A DNA stretch of 10,325 nt, from NCBI GenBank assembly GCA_913064995.1, contig CAJYBL010000038.1:1-10325 (forward strand), written 5' to 3'. Origin of the DNA: an uncultured Alphaproteobacteria bacterium. Lineage in GTDB: Bacteria > Pseudomonadota > Alphaproteobacteria > Puniceispirillales > Puniceispirillaceae. Position 1 is the stretch's first letter, and each line of letters opens with the position of its first letter. This document shows, one piece after another, positions 1-6,175 of this stretch. The notes beneath the pieces were generated by a model, which saw only the letters and a program-made list of their open reading frames with translations, had not been told where the DNA came from and did not search any database. Made by a program: the position numbers and the translations under genes.

Positions 1-70
1 AAATGTCGGTTTTTGGAAAATCAGGATAGCTGGCGATATAATCACCAAAATCAATAGAACCGACTGACAC
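1..70 (-). CDS. apt: adenine phosphoribosyltransferase, N-terminal fragment (runs off window)
   Basis: Adenine phosphoribosyltransferase makes AMP from adenine and PRPP in the cytoplasm (purine salvage). Only the first 23 codons are in the window; the gene continues beyond base 1. From a GTG start at 70..68 the minus strand encodes a peptide containing FGDYIASYPDFPKTDI. This matches the N-terminal pattern of the family, in which a DYI...PDFPKPGI-like segment precedes the FRDITPLL region. A G-rich stretch (GGGGG) ends 8 bases before the GTG and can serve as ribosome binding site. An in-frame TTG 15 bases further upstream is an alternative start. The gene follows pyrE on the same strand after about 500 bases. 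The identification rests on one short motif, so it is likely but not certain. Confidence 0.62.
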   Translation of the reverse strand, partial: MSVGSIDFGDYIASYPDFPKTDI

Positions 71-315
71 CCGTAAAACCCCCAAGACAAAACCGGTATT
101 TCCAGCATTTCTGGCATAAACAATTTTGCACCAAGACGCAAGAATTGATCAAACGCTCGACCACGCTTTGCGCCCTGATCATGATATTTTCGGCAAGACC
201 CTAACAACTAAAACCCGCAATCATCCAAACGCTCGCAATTATGATGAATCCCAATTGCCGTTGGGGATGATCACAATCACCCTTCGCGCAACCGCGCCAT
301 GGCTAAGATGCCTAT

Positions 316-408
316 TTATGAAAGTTGTTTGCCGTTGCTGCTTGGGCGGTTGGCAAGACCGCTCCCCGCCGATCCAGCCCCAATGATGATATTATCGAAA
401 TCCGCCAT
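316..408 (-). pseudogene. remnant of a GMC-family FAD oxidoreductase (N-terminus only)
   Basis: The minus strand from ATG 408..406 encodes 30 residues before a TAA. They contain DFDNIIIGAGSAGSGLANR, the dinucleotide-binding N-terminus typical of choline/alcohol dehydrogenase-like GMC enzymes (GxGxxG at residues 10-15, then the LANRLS-like segment, here with Pro for Leu). An AGG at 418..416 lies 7 bases upstream of the ATG, so a ribosome binding site survives. Functional members run to about 530-570 residues and continue into a VLVLEAGG-like strand after this point. Here that strand is absent and I recognise no later GMC motif down to base 1. I therefore read it as a truncated, decayed gene. 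It is not a copy of the betA gene in this window, whose N-terminus differs. Confidence 0.7.
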
Positions 409-532
409 TTTTGAGCCTGATATGCTTGCAGCGGAAAATGTTCCCCGCCAATTTTGCCTGATTATTCTGCATAATCACATTTTGGCACTAGCAAAAAATC
501 TAAATAAAACATTGGCTTGATTTAATCATGGT

Positions 533-550
533 TGCAAATGCAAATGCAAA
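533..550. repeat. TGCAAA tandem repeat, three units
   Basis: Three perfect consecutive copies of the hexamer tgcaaa lie 27 bases downstream of the pyrE reading frame (measured to base 550). It is short, and no function is evident. Confidence 0.7.
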
Positions 551-575
551 ATAGGCGCAAGATAAATCAAATTAG

Positions 576-1268
576 CTAGACGCCGCCATGTGCCTTTGAC
601 CATTCACGCGGATTATTCAGAAAATCCTCGACTGCGGCCAATGTCTTTGGATCAAATCTTTTCGAATCCTTGCATTCGGCAAGAACATCCCACCATGTCG
701 CCAAATAGTGAAGGCTGATACCACCTTCGGCAAGGCGGGCTGGTGTGTCTTTAAAAATATCGTAATAAAAAATCACGAATGTATGCGCGACCTCGGCACC
801 GGCAGTGCGCATGGCCTCGACAAAATTCAGCTTGCTGCCGCCATCGGTTGTCAGATCTTCGACAAGCAAAATACGCTGGCCTTCGGAAATATCGCCTTCG
901 ATCCGCGCATCACGGCCAAAGCCTTTTGGCTTTTTGCGGACATATTGCATCGGCAGATGGGTCCGCTCAGCAAGCCATGCAGCAAACGGAATGCCGGCTG
1001 TCTCCCCGCCTGCCAAGGCATCAAGTGATTCATAACCGATATCATTTAAAATTACCGTTGCGCCATAATCCATCATGGCCGACCGCATCCGCGGGAAAGA
1101 AATGATCTTGCGGCAATCGATATAGACTGGACTCATCATACCAGAGGTCAGTTTAAACGGCTCATCCGCACGAAAAAGAACCGCGTCAATTTCAAGAAGC
1201 ATCCGTGCCACCGACCGGGCCATCGCAGCCTTGTCATAAACATGCTTGAAACCTTCACCTGCCAACAT
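576..1268 (-). CDS. pyrE: orotate phosphoribosyltransferase
   Basis: Converts orotate and PRPP to orotidine 5'-phosphate, the fifth step of de novo pyrimidine synthesis, in the cytoplasm. The 230-residue product has the substrate-loop segment TSGMMSPVYIDCRK (41-54), the mobile basic loop YVRKKPKGFGRD (99-110) and the type I PRPP-binding motif VEDLTTDGGS (126-135). The length is normal for the family's longer members. I chose the ATG at 1268..1266 because GAGGA lies 5 bases upstream of it; the frame extends to a TTG at 1292, which has no comparable site. It follows typA on the same strand but has its own strong promoter (1347-1375). A 17-bp hairpin (1301-1338) falls at the predicted 5' end of its mRNA. 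Stop codon TAG. Confidence 0.95.
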   Translation of the reverse strand: MLAGEGFKHVYDKAAMARSVARMLLEIDAVLFRADEPFKLTSGMMSPVYIDCRKIISFPRMRSAMMDYGATVILNDIGYESLDALAGGETAGIPFAAWLAERTHLPMQYVRKKPKGFGRDARIEGDISEGQRILLVEDLTTDGGSKLNFVEAMRTAGAEVAHTFVIFYYDIFKDTPARLAEGGISLHYLATWWDVLAECKDSKRFDPKTLAAVEDFLNNPREWSKAHGGV

Positions 1269-1300
1269 TTTTATCCTCGGTCTGTCTTTCAAAATAGGTC

Positions 1301-1338
1301 AACAAGCTACATGTCTTGGGTAAGACATGTAGCTTGTT
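1301..1338 (-). promoter_or_regulatory. perfect 17-bp hairpin in the pyrE leader
   Basis: The arms aacaagctacatgtctt (1301-1317) and aagacatgtagcttgtt (1322-1338) are perfectly complementary around a 4-base loop. On the minus strand the hairpin lies between the predicted pyrE transcription start (about 1340) and the pyrE ribosome binding site near 1272. No T-run of intrinsic-terminator type follows; the next bases are GACCTATTTTG. It could be an mRNA 5' stabiliser, an attenuator acting on pyrE, or the end signal of typA readthrough. The dyad is seen in the sequence; the role is inferred. Confidence 0.8.
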
Positions 1339-1346
1339 GCGTTAGG

Positions 1347-1375
1347 ATCATATCGGCTTGTTTGCGACTTGTCAT
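1347..1375 (-). promoter_or_regulatory. predicted sigma70-type promoter of pyrE
   Basis: On the minus strand ATGACA (1375..1370) and TATGAT (1352..1347) are separated by exactly 17 bases. Each box matches the sigma70 consensus at 5 of 6 positions. Transcription would start near 1340, directly before the hairpin. Confidence 0.6.
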
Positions 1376-1441
1376 TATGCCAGTTGACGCGGCGCCAGAA
1401 TACGTCGCACGCCGTCCAATCATCATTATCAGGCAAAGCCT

Positions 1442-3256
1442 TCAAGCGCGCGCGGCGCGCTTGCGCTCATGTGGACAAAGATACATCTTACGAAGCCGCA
1501 AATTCAGCGGTGTTACCTCAAGCAATTCATCTTCATTGATGTAGGCCATCATCTGTTCGAGCGACATACGGCGCGCAGGCACAAGCTTGACCGCCTCATC
1601 GGTGCCAGATGACCGAACATTAGTAAGCTGTTTTCCTTTAAGTACATTGATTTCAAGATCATTATCACGGTTATGCTCACCGACTATCATACCCTGATAT
1701 ACCGGTGTCTGCGGCGTAACGAACATTTGCCCACGATCCTGCAGGTTGAATAAAGCATAAGCAACAGCAACCCCTGAGTCAGTCGAGATCAACGCGCCAT
1801 TGCGGCGGCTTTCGATAGACCCTTTGTGCAGCGCATAGGAGTCAAAAATGCGGTTCAAAACACCAGTGCCCCGTGTCTGGGTCAAAAACCGACTTTGGTA
1901 GCCAATCAGCCCGCGCGACGGTGCGCGGAACACAAGACGGGTTTTCCCTGCACCAGCAGACCGCATATCGAGCATCTCCCCCTTGCGGCGGTTCAAACTG
2001 TCAACAACACCACTGGAGAACTCCTCATCAACATCAATCGTCACCTCTTCCATCGGCTCTAACCTCTGGCCAGACTCATCTTTTTGATATAAGACCTTGG
2101 GCCGCGAGACGGTCATTTCAAACCCTTCCCGACGCATGGTTTCGATCAACACACCCAATTGCAATTCGCCGCGGCCACCAATCTCAAAAGAATCCTTGCC
2201 GCCACTTTCGGCAAATGTGATCGCCACATTAGTTTCCGCTTCAGCCAAAAGCCTCTCACGAATGACAGTCGATGTCACTTTTTTGCCTTCGCGACCCGCT
2301 AACGGTGAGTCATTTACCATAATGGTAACTGACATCGTTGGTGGATCAATTGGCGTTGCCAGCAATGGTGCGGTCACTTCAGGTGAGCAAATCGTATCTG
2401 CAACAGATGTTTTGGCCAAACCAGCAATGCAGATGATGTCCCCAGCTTGGACCTTGTCAACAGGAATACGGGATGCACCTTCAAATTTAAGAAGCTTGGT
2501 CAAGCGGCCTGTTTCAATAACCTTGCCATCAAGGTTCAAACCCCGAACACTGTCATTGACTGAAGCACTGCCCTGCGCAACCCGCCCGACAAGGCAGCGG
2601 CCAAGATACGGGTCAGCATCAAGCAAAGTTGCCAGCATCGCAAAAGGCGCGTCCTGATCGACTTGCGGTGGGCGAACATGTTCAAGAATAACATCAAGAA
2701 GCGGGTGCAAATTGTCACGCGGATCTTCCAGTTCACGAACACACCAACCACTGCGACCCGATGCATAGAGAATTGGAAAATCAAGCTGTTCTTCTGATGC
2801 ATCAAGCGCAACAAACAGGTCAAACACTTCATTGACCACCTCTTCAGGGCGGCCATCGCTTCGGTCAATCTTGTTGATAATCACAATCGGGCGCAGCCCT
2901 TGCGCCAAAGCTTTGCCAAGAACAAATTTTGTCTGCGGCATTGGCCCTTCGGCAGCATCGGTTAACAAAATCACCCCGTCAGCCATACTGAGAACACGTT
3001 CAACTTCGCCACCAAAATCAGCATGACCAGGCGTGTCAATAATATTGATACGAACATCTTTCCAAGTGACAGAAGTTGGCTTGGCAAGAATGGTGATTCC
3101 GCGTTCTTTTTCAAGATCGCCTGAATCCATCAGCCGTTCATCAACCTGCTGGTTTTCGCGGAACATGCCGCTTTGTTTCATGATCGAATCAATTAGCGTT
3201 GTTTTGCCATGATCAACATGGGCAATGATGGCTATATTGCGCAGCTCTTGGGTCAT
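1442..3256 (-). CDS. typA: ribosome-associated translational GTPase TypA/BipA
   Basis: TypA/BipA is an EF-G-like GTPase that binds the 70S ribosome and helps large-subunit assembly and stress or cold adaptation. The 604-residue product has the full GTPase signature: P-loop AHVDHGKT (12-19), switch I ERGITI (51-56), DTPGH (74-78) and NKID (128-131). The beta-barrel and EF-G-like domains and the TypA C-terminal domain follow, ending in a basic HERKRAARA tail. The length is normal for the family. The ATG at 3256 has AAGAGA about 7 bases upstream. It begins 76 bases after the aquaporin gene; the gap contains a weak TTGGCT box but no clear promoter, so readthrough from the ars pair is possible. 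The downstream 149-174 bases carry the pyrE promoter and hairpin. Stop codon TGA. Confidence 0.96.
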   Translation of the reverse strand: MTQELRNIAIIAHVDHGKTTLIDSIMKQSGMFRENQQVDERLMDSGDLEKERGITILAKPTSVTWKDVRINIIDTPGHADFGGEVERVLSMADGVILLTDAAEGPMPQTKFVLGKALAQGLRPIVIINKIDRSDGRPEEVVNEVFDLFVALDASEEQLDFPILYASGRSGWCVRELEDPRDNLHPLLDVILEHVRPPQVDQDAPFAMLATLLDADPYLGRCLVGRVAQGSASVNDSVRGLNLDGKVIETGRLTKLLKFEGASRIPVDKVQAGDIICIAGLAKTSVADTICSPEVTAPLLATPIDPPTMSVTIMVNDSPLAGREGKKVTSTVIRERLLAEAETNVAITFAESGGKDSFEIGGRGELQLGVLIETMRREGFEMTVSRPKVLYQKDESGQRLEPMEEVTIDVDEEFSSGVVDSLNRRKGEMLDMRSAGAGKTRLVFRAPSRGLIGYQSRFLTQTRGTGVLNRIFDSYALHKGSIESRRNGALISTDSGVAVAYALFNLQDRGQMFVTPQTPVYQGMIVGEHNRDNDLEINVLKGKQLTNVRSSGTDEAVKLVPARRMSLEQMMAYINEDELLEVTPLNLRLRKMYLCPHERKRAARA

Positions 3257-3332
3257 ATAATGTCTCTTGGGTTGGCAATTTCTATCCGCGCCGCATTCCT
3301 ATAGCCAATGCGCCCGATTGGAAAGCATTATT

Positions 3333-4025
3333 TTACGAGGCGGCTTTATCATCGCTTTGCGCCGGCGTTGCAAATAACCAGCCAGCAAGACGACAAGCAG
3401 GCCAAACAGCCAGCATTTGCGCCAGAATGAAAAACGGCATATCGCCCATAGCGATGCCCGAAAAGCTGTCAGTCAATGACCGCGCAATGGTAACGGCCGG
3501 GTTGGCAAAACTTGTTGAGGCGGTAAACCAATAGGCGGCGGTGATGTAAAGTCCAACCATCCATGCCACCGCATCCGGCCGGTGCCTGACGCCGCCAAAA
3601 ATCACCATCAACAAGCCAAAAGTGGCAACCCATTCAGATCCATATTGGTGAATCCCGCTGCGCAGATTCGTTGCGTCCTGCAGGATTGGCGCGGCAAACA
3701 TCCAATGCGCCAACAAGGTGCCACAAATGCCACCAGCAATCTGACAGATAATATAAAACAGTGCCAGCCTGCCTGACAATGCCCCTTTCAGAGCAAAGGC
3801 AGCGCTAACCGCCGGATTGAAATGCGCGCCAGATACTGGCCCAAGCATGGTGATTAGCACCACAAGAATGGCGCCGGTTGCAATGGTATTGCCAAGCAAT
3901 GCCAGCGCAACGTTATTATTTGCCAAGGTTTCGGCCATGATCCCCGAACCAACAACCGTCGCCACCAAGGCCAATGTTCCAAACCATTCAGCAAATAGCC
4001 GTTTTGAAAGATCATTTCGGGTCAT
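3333..4025 (-). CDS. aqpS: AqpS-like aquaglyceroporin (arsenite-permeable MIP channel)
   Basis: An inner-membrane MIP-family channel of 230 residues with six hydrophobic segments and two half-helix motifs, HFNPAVSAA (NPA at 70-72) and SFANPAVTIAR (NPA at 175-177). The residue after the second NPA is Val178, where most aquaporins and GlpF have the selectivity-filter Arg. Together with the NPAVTIAR pattern, this is the form I associate with AqpS of rhizobial ars operons, where the channel lets arsenite made by ArsC flow out down its gradient. The gene overlaps arsC by 14 bases, which supports the same role. I chose the ATG at 4025 because GAGG lies 9 bases upstream; a longer frame reaches 4070, deeper inside arsC. 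Stop codon TAA. General solute transport cannot be excluded. Confidence 0.85.
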   Translation of the reverse strand: MTRNDLSKRLFAEWFGTLALVATVVGSGIMAETLANNNVALALLGNTIATGAILVVLITMLGPVSGAHFNPAVSAAFALKGALSGRLALFYIICQIAGGICGTLLAHWMFAAPILQDATNLRSGIHQYGSEWVATFGLLMVIFGGVRHRPDAVAWMVGLYITAAYWFTASTSFANPAVTIARSLTDSFSGIAMGDMPFFILAQMLAVWPACRLAGWLFATPAQSDDKAAS

Positions 4026-4521
4026 TATTTTCCGCCTCACTTTGGCCGATTGACCGCGCCAGATCACCAATCGTTTTGGCCGTGGGGTGGCTGGCGATCA
4101 AGGCACGAATTCTGCTACTCATTTCCTCATAGGTGGTTTGAAAGGCCGCAACAATCTTTTCATGGCTGCCATCAATAGCGGCAGGGTCGGCAACCCCCCA
4201 ATGCGCCACCTGCGGATGACCCGGCCAAATAGGGCAAGCCTCGCCAGCCGCATTATCACAAACCGTGACAATCAGATCCATCTTTGGTGCATCATCACCG
4301 GCAAAGACATCCCATCGTTTTGAAGCAGCAAAATCAACGTCGATATCATGGTCTTGAAGAACCGCGATCGCATAGGGGTTTGGTTTGCCAGTTGGCTGTG
4401 AACCAGCCGAATAGGCACAAAATTGATTGTTGCCTAATGCGCGCAGCACACCTTCAGCAATCAATGACCGCGCCGAATTCCCTGTGCATAGAAATAAAAC
4501 ATGCAACGGCATGGATGACAT
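4012..4521 (-). CDS. arsC: thioredoxin-type arsenate reductase (low-molecular-weight phosphatase fold)
   Basis: Reduces arsenate to arsenite in the cytoplasm. The 169-residue product begins with the phosphatase P-loop LCTGNSARS, with nucleophile Cys12. It also has Cys88 and Cys95 in VCDNAAGEACP. Their spacing (C-X6-C) matches the redox relay of pI258-type ArsC (Cys10, Cys82, Cys89), pointing to thioredoxin-coupled reduction rather than tyrosine phosphatase activity. The downstream HWGVADPA carries the conserved general-acid Asp. The ATG at 4521 has GAGGAA about 6 bases upstream. The 3' end overlaps the channel gene, so the two are cotranscribed and probably translationally coupled. No arsR, arsB, acr3 or arsH lies in the window. 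Stop codon TGA. Confidence 0.93.
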   Translation of the reverse strand: MSSMPLHVLFLCTGNSARSLIAEGVLRALGNNQFCAYSAGSQPTGKPNPYAIAVLQDHDIDVDFAASKRWDVFAGDDAPKMDLIVTVCDNAAGEACPIWPGHPQVAHWGVADPAAIDGSHEKIVAAFQTTYEEMSSRIRALIASHPTAKTIGDLARSIGQSEAENNDPK

Positions 4522-4602
4522 TGTTTTTCCTCATGACCTTGGTAGGCCCTTGTGAGCATGATAGAGCTTGTCGCCAACAGCAACGATGCATAGCCTGTGA
4601 AT

Positions 4603-4773
4603 ATGACAAAAATGTTAAAAAAAGCCAATCTGCCAGAAAAAATATGCGCTAGCTGCGGCAGGCCGTTTCAATGGCGCAAAAAATGGGCGCGTGATTGGGA
4701 ACAGGTGCGCTATTGCTCGAAACGCTGTCAAGGCGTTCGCTCCGCGCCATCATCACGGTCGCCGCAGGCCTAA
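4603..4773 (+). CDS. DUF2256 family small zinc-ribbon-like protein
   Basis: The only confident plus-strand gene. It encodes 56 residues with the family pattern LPEKICASCGRPFQWRKKW followed by ARDWEQVRYCSKRC. Cysteines at 15, 18, 38 and 42 (C-X2-C and C-X3-C) could bind one zinc. The function of DUF2256 is unknown. The start may be the ATG at 4603 or the in-frame ATG at 4612; neither has a strong ribosome binding site. It is divergent from arsC with 81 bases between, and its last 21 bases overlap the end of the yaiI-like gene on the other strand. The C-terminal tail (after residue 43) lies in that overlap and is not conserved in type. Confidence 0.88.
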   Translation: MTKMLKKANLPEKICASCGRPFQWRKKWARDWEQVRYCSKRCQGVRSAPSSRSPQA

Positions 4774-5283
4774 AGACAGGGTTTTCCGAATTTCCGCCTC
4801 AAGCGCATTGCGAAACCGCGAACGGTCTTTGGCCGAAAAAGCCGCATTGCCACCTTTGCGACCGGATTGTACCAAAAATGGATCAGCCGCCCGAATATCA
4901 GCCATCAAATCGCGGGTTGCTAACTGGCCACCAATGTTAGCACTAGTAAATATATCGCCATTATGCCGGATTGCCGCCGCGCCATTGCCAAGCACCTTGG
5001 CCGCAAGCGGAATATCCCCCGTGATCACGATATCGCCTTCATGCGCTTGATCGGCAATATGTTTATCGGCCATATCGGCACCGTCACTGACAATCACCAG
5101 CTCGACAAGCGGGTTTGCTGATGGCCGAATACCGCCATTTGAAACAATCACAAGACGAAGCTGATGGCGGCTCGCAATCTCTTCGGCTTCGACCTTTACC
5201 GGACAAGCATCTGCATCAATATAGATGGTTGGCATTTTCATCCGCTCTTCAAAACTACCCAAGGATGGCCGGTGATCAGACAT
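4753..5283 (-). CDS. YaiI/YqxD family protein (DUF188)
   Basis: A conserved bacterial family of unknown biochemical role with a PIN-like nuclease fold suggested for it. The signature segments are IYIDADACPVK (20-30 counted from the longest start), SDGADMADKHIA, ITGDIPLAA and RHNGDIFTSANIGGQL. These acidic and polar positions are the family's conserved core. The frame opens at an ATG at 5283, 14 bases after the preceding gene's stop, but that ATG has no ribosome binding site. Family members usually start only a few residues before the IYIDADACP strand, so the ATG at 5241 or 5235 is more likely; AAGAG lies about 9 bases before the latter. It probably forms a two-gene unit with the 145-residue protein upstream. 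It converges on, and overlaps, the DUF2256 gene. Stop codon TGA. Confidence 0.92.
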   Translation of the reverse strand: MSDHRPSLGSFEERMKMPTIYIDADACPVKVEAEEIASRHQLRLVIVSNGGIRPSANPLVELVIVSDGADMADKHIADQAHEGDIVITGDIPLAAKVLGNGAAAIRHNGDIFTSANIGGQLATRDLMADIRAADPFLVQSGRKGGNAAFSAKDRSRFRNALEAEIRKTLSLGLRRP

Positions 5284-5297
5284 CGGCCGATTGTTAG

Positions 5298-5735
5298 TTA
5301 TTTGCCCAGTGCTACAACAGTTGCCTCAATCGCGGCCTGCTCGATCACTTCATTTACAAGGCTATTTTTCAATACCTCGCCAATTGGCACTTCATCAATA
5401 AAAATACCAAAATCATCGCGGCCGAAAAGATTAGCCGGAACCCATGCAAACACCGGCCGATGATCCTTCGGGGCGGTTCGTTCAACTTCATCAGACAAGG
5501 CTTCGGGGCCTTCAAATGCCGTTGTAACCGCAACCGCAACAAAAAATTTCTGTTTGCCTTCGCGTGCCACATCAACCGTAACCGGCATTGTCACCACAAC
5601 ATCACCCGCACCAGTCGCGCTGATATATTGGCCAAGAACGCCATCATATTCATCAATGATCACCGCCAGCGGCACGAAATGCGCTGGCGCGTCGTTATCG
5701 TGATGTGATGCGCCGCGCTTTGTTGTCTTTGCCAT
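5298..5735 (-). CDS. conserved-looking hypothetical protein, 145 residues
   Basis: I do not recognise a family. The product is soluble, with no signal peptide or membrane segment. A polar, His/Asp-rich N-terminus (residues 1-18) is followed by regularly alternating hydrophobic stretches such as PLAVIIDEYDG, DVVVTMPVTVDVA and KFFVAVAVTTAF, suggesting a beta-rich fold, and then a helical C-terminus (LVNEVIEQAAIEATVVALG). The good codon structure, an ATG with AGGG 9 bases upstream, and the 14-base gap to the yaiI-like gene argue that it is real and cotranscribed with yaiI. The upstream region has only a weak promoter-like pair (TTAGCA, 17 bases, TATCAC, near 5836-5864 on the minus strand). Stop codon TAA. 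Confidence 0.8.
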   Translation of the reverse strand: MAKTTKRGASHHDNDAPAHFVPLAVIIDEYDGVLGQYISATGAGDVVVTMPVTVDVAREGKQKFFVAVAVTTAFEGPEALSDEVERTAPKDHRPVFAWVPANLFGRDDFGIFIDEVPIGEVLKNSLVNEVIEQAAIEATVVALGK

Positions 5736-5879
5736 GTTTTCAAACCCTGTTATTTGCCGATCTGGCGATACTAATCTGGCGGGTGCTGATCTCTGGTTGG
5801 CCTGTCATCACGCCGACTAGACCGGTGATACAATATCCTGATGATCTTGCTAATGTTTTTATTTGGGCGCCAATCTGGT

Positions 5880-5901
5880 CCACGGATCATGAGCCAAGAA
5901 C
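5880..5901 (+). repeat. 22-base inverted repeat, left copy
   Basis: The sequence ccacggatcatga followed by a diverged 9-base tail matches the minus strand of 10219-10240 at 19 of 22 positions. The two copies lie in the non-coding DNA on either side of the betA / phosphodiesterase / enolase-family block. A match of this strength is only marginally beyond chance in 10 kb. Confidence 0.35.
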
Positions 5902-6068
5902 CTCGTGCTAACAGCCTCGACATAGGAAGGACCAACAGCCTCGTCTTGCAAAACTCAGACCTCTGACCTTGAACCGCGGTTACTGAGGGCGTTTCTGTAT
6001 CAGCCGTAGACTTGATTTTAAAGGGTGGAGTTGCAGTACACAGGGCTTGCGTCTCAGACTGGGGTTTA

Positions 6069-6140
6069 CTTGATTGGTTGGTGAAGGCATTCGGGTGTTA
6101 TAGTTTAAGACATCTTTTGTTGAAGGCTTAAACAATCAAG
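6069..6140 (-). other. nested inverted-repeat element downstream of betA
   Basis: Outer arms cttgattg (6069-6076) and caatcaag (6133-6140) enclose an inner dyad gtttaag (6103-6109) and cttaaac (6127-6133). The motif gccttca appears twice on the minus strand inside it. It starts 35 bases after the betA stop, so it may be a 3' mRNA structure or a terminator-like element. There is no T-run, and the outer and inner stems share a base, so they cannot both form completely. Confidence 0.4.
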
Positions 6141-6175
6141 GGCAAGTCGAAAATTACTCTAGCTTGGCCGCCTGC

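Larger units (their letters stand above)
71..575. other. intergenic region between pyrE and apt, with gene decay
   Basis: No intact gene is convincing in this stretch. It holds the start of a broken GMC oxidoreductase gene (316-408, minus), a three-unit TGCAAA tandem repeat (533-550), and a 10-base direct repeat caaacgctcg at 150-159 and 226-235. The 9-mer ggcaagacc also occurs twice, at 192-200 and 352-360. An 8-base inverted repeat, ttgattta (517-524) and taaatcaa (563-570), lies just after the pyrE stop but has a long loop and no T-run, so it is not a clear terminator. Plus-strand frames at 126-386 and 299-520 have no recognisable protein character. Confidence 0.6.
5736..6175. other. intergenic region downstream of betA, no convincing gene
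   Basis: This 440-base gap holds a structured element near the betA end (6069-6140), a perfect palindrome aaccgcggtt (5972-5981), a direct repeat aacagcctcg (5910-5919 and 5934-5943), and one copy of a 22-base repeat shared with the right end of the window (5880-5901). A plus-strand frame at 5705-5911 overlaps the start of the 145-residue gene and has no protein-like features. A short minus-strand stretch, EAVSTRFLAHDPWTRLAPK, precedes a stop near 5871 and could be a coding remnant, but I cannot assign it. Confidence 0.5.

Noticed and set aside
1..207. Minus-strand frame open from the TAG at 210..208 to the window edge, with a stretch GRAFDQFLRLGAKLFMPEML
   Set aside because: It looks locally coding, but it overlaps apt in another frame, has no good start, and matches no family I know. 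It may be another decayed piece; I would not annotate it.
126..520. Two overlapping plus-strand open frames (126-386 and 299-520)
   Set aside because: Their compositions are not protein-like, they lack ribosome sites, and the minus strand there carries the recognisable GMC remnant.
2536..2868. Shadow frames within typA on both strands, such as 2097-2657 plus and 2536-2868 minus
   Set aside because: They lie fully within the conserved typA coding sequence and have no independent features.
3257..3332. Possible typA promoter TTGGCT with a downstream TAGAAA on the minus strand
   Set aside because: Both boxes match poorly (4 of 6 at best) and the spacing is 18; not enough to annotate.
5705..5911. 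Plus-strand open frame of 68 codons
   Set aside because: It starts inside the 145-residue gene on the other strand and has no family match or ribosome site.
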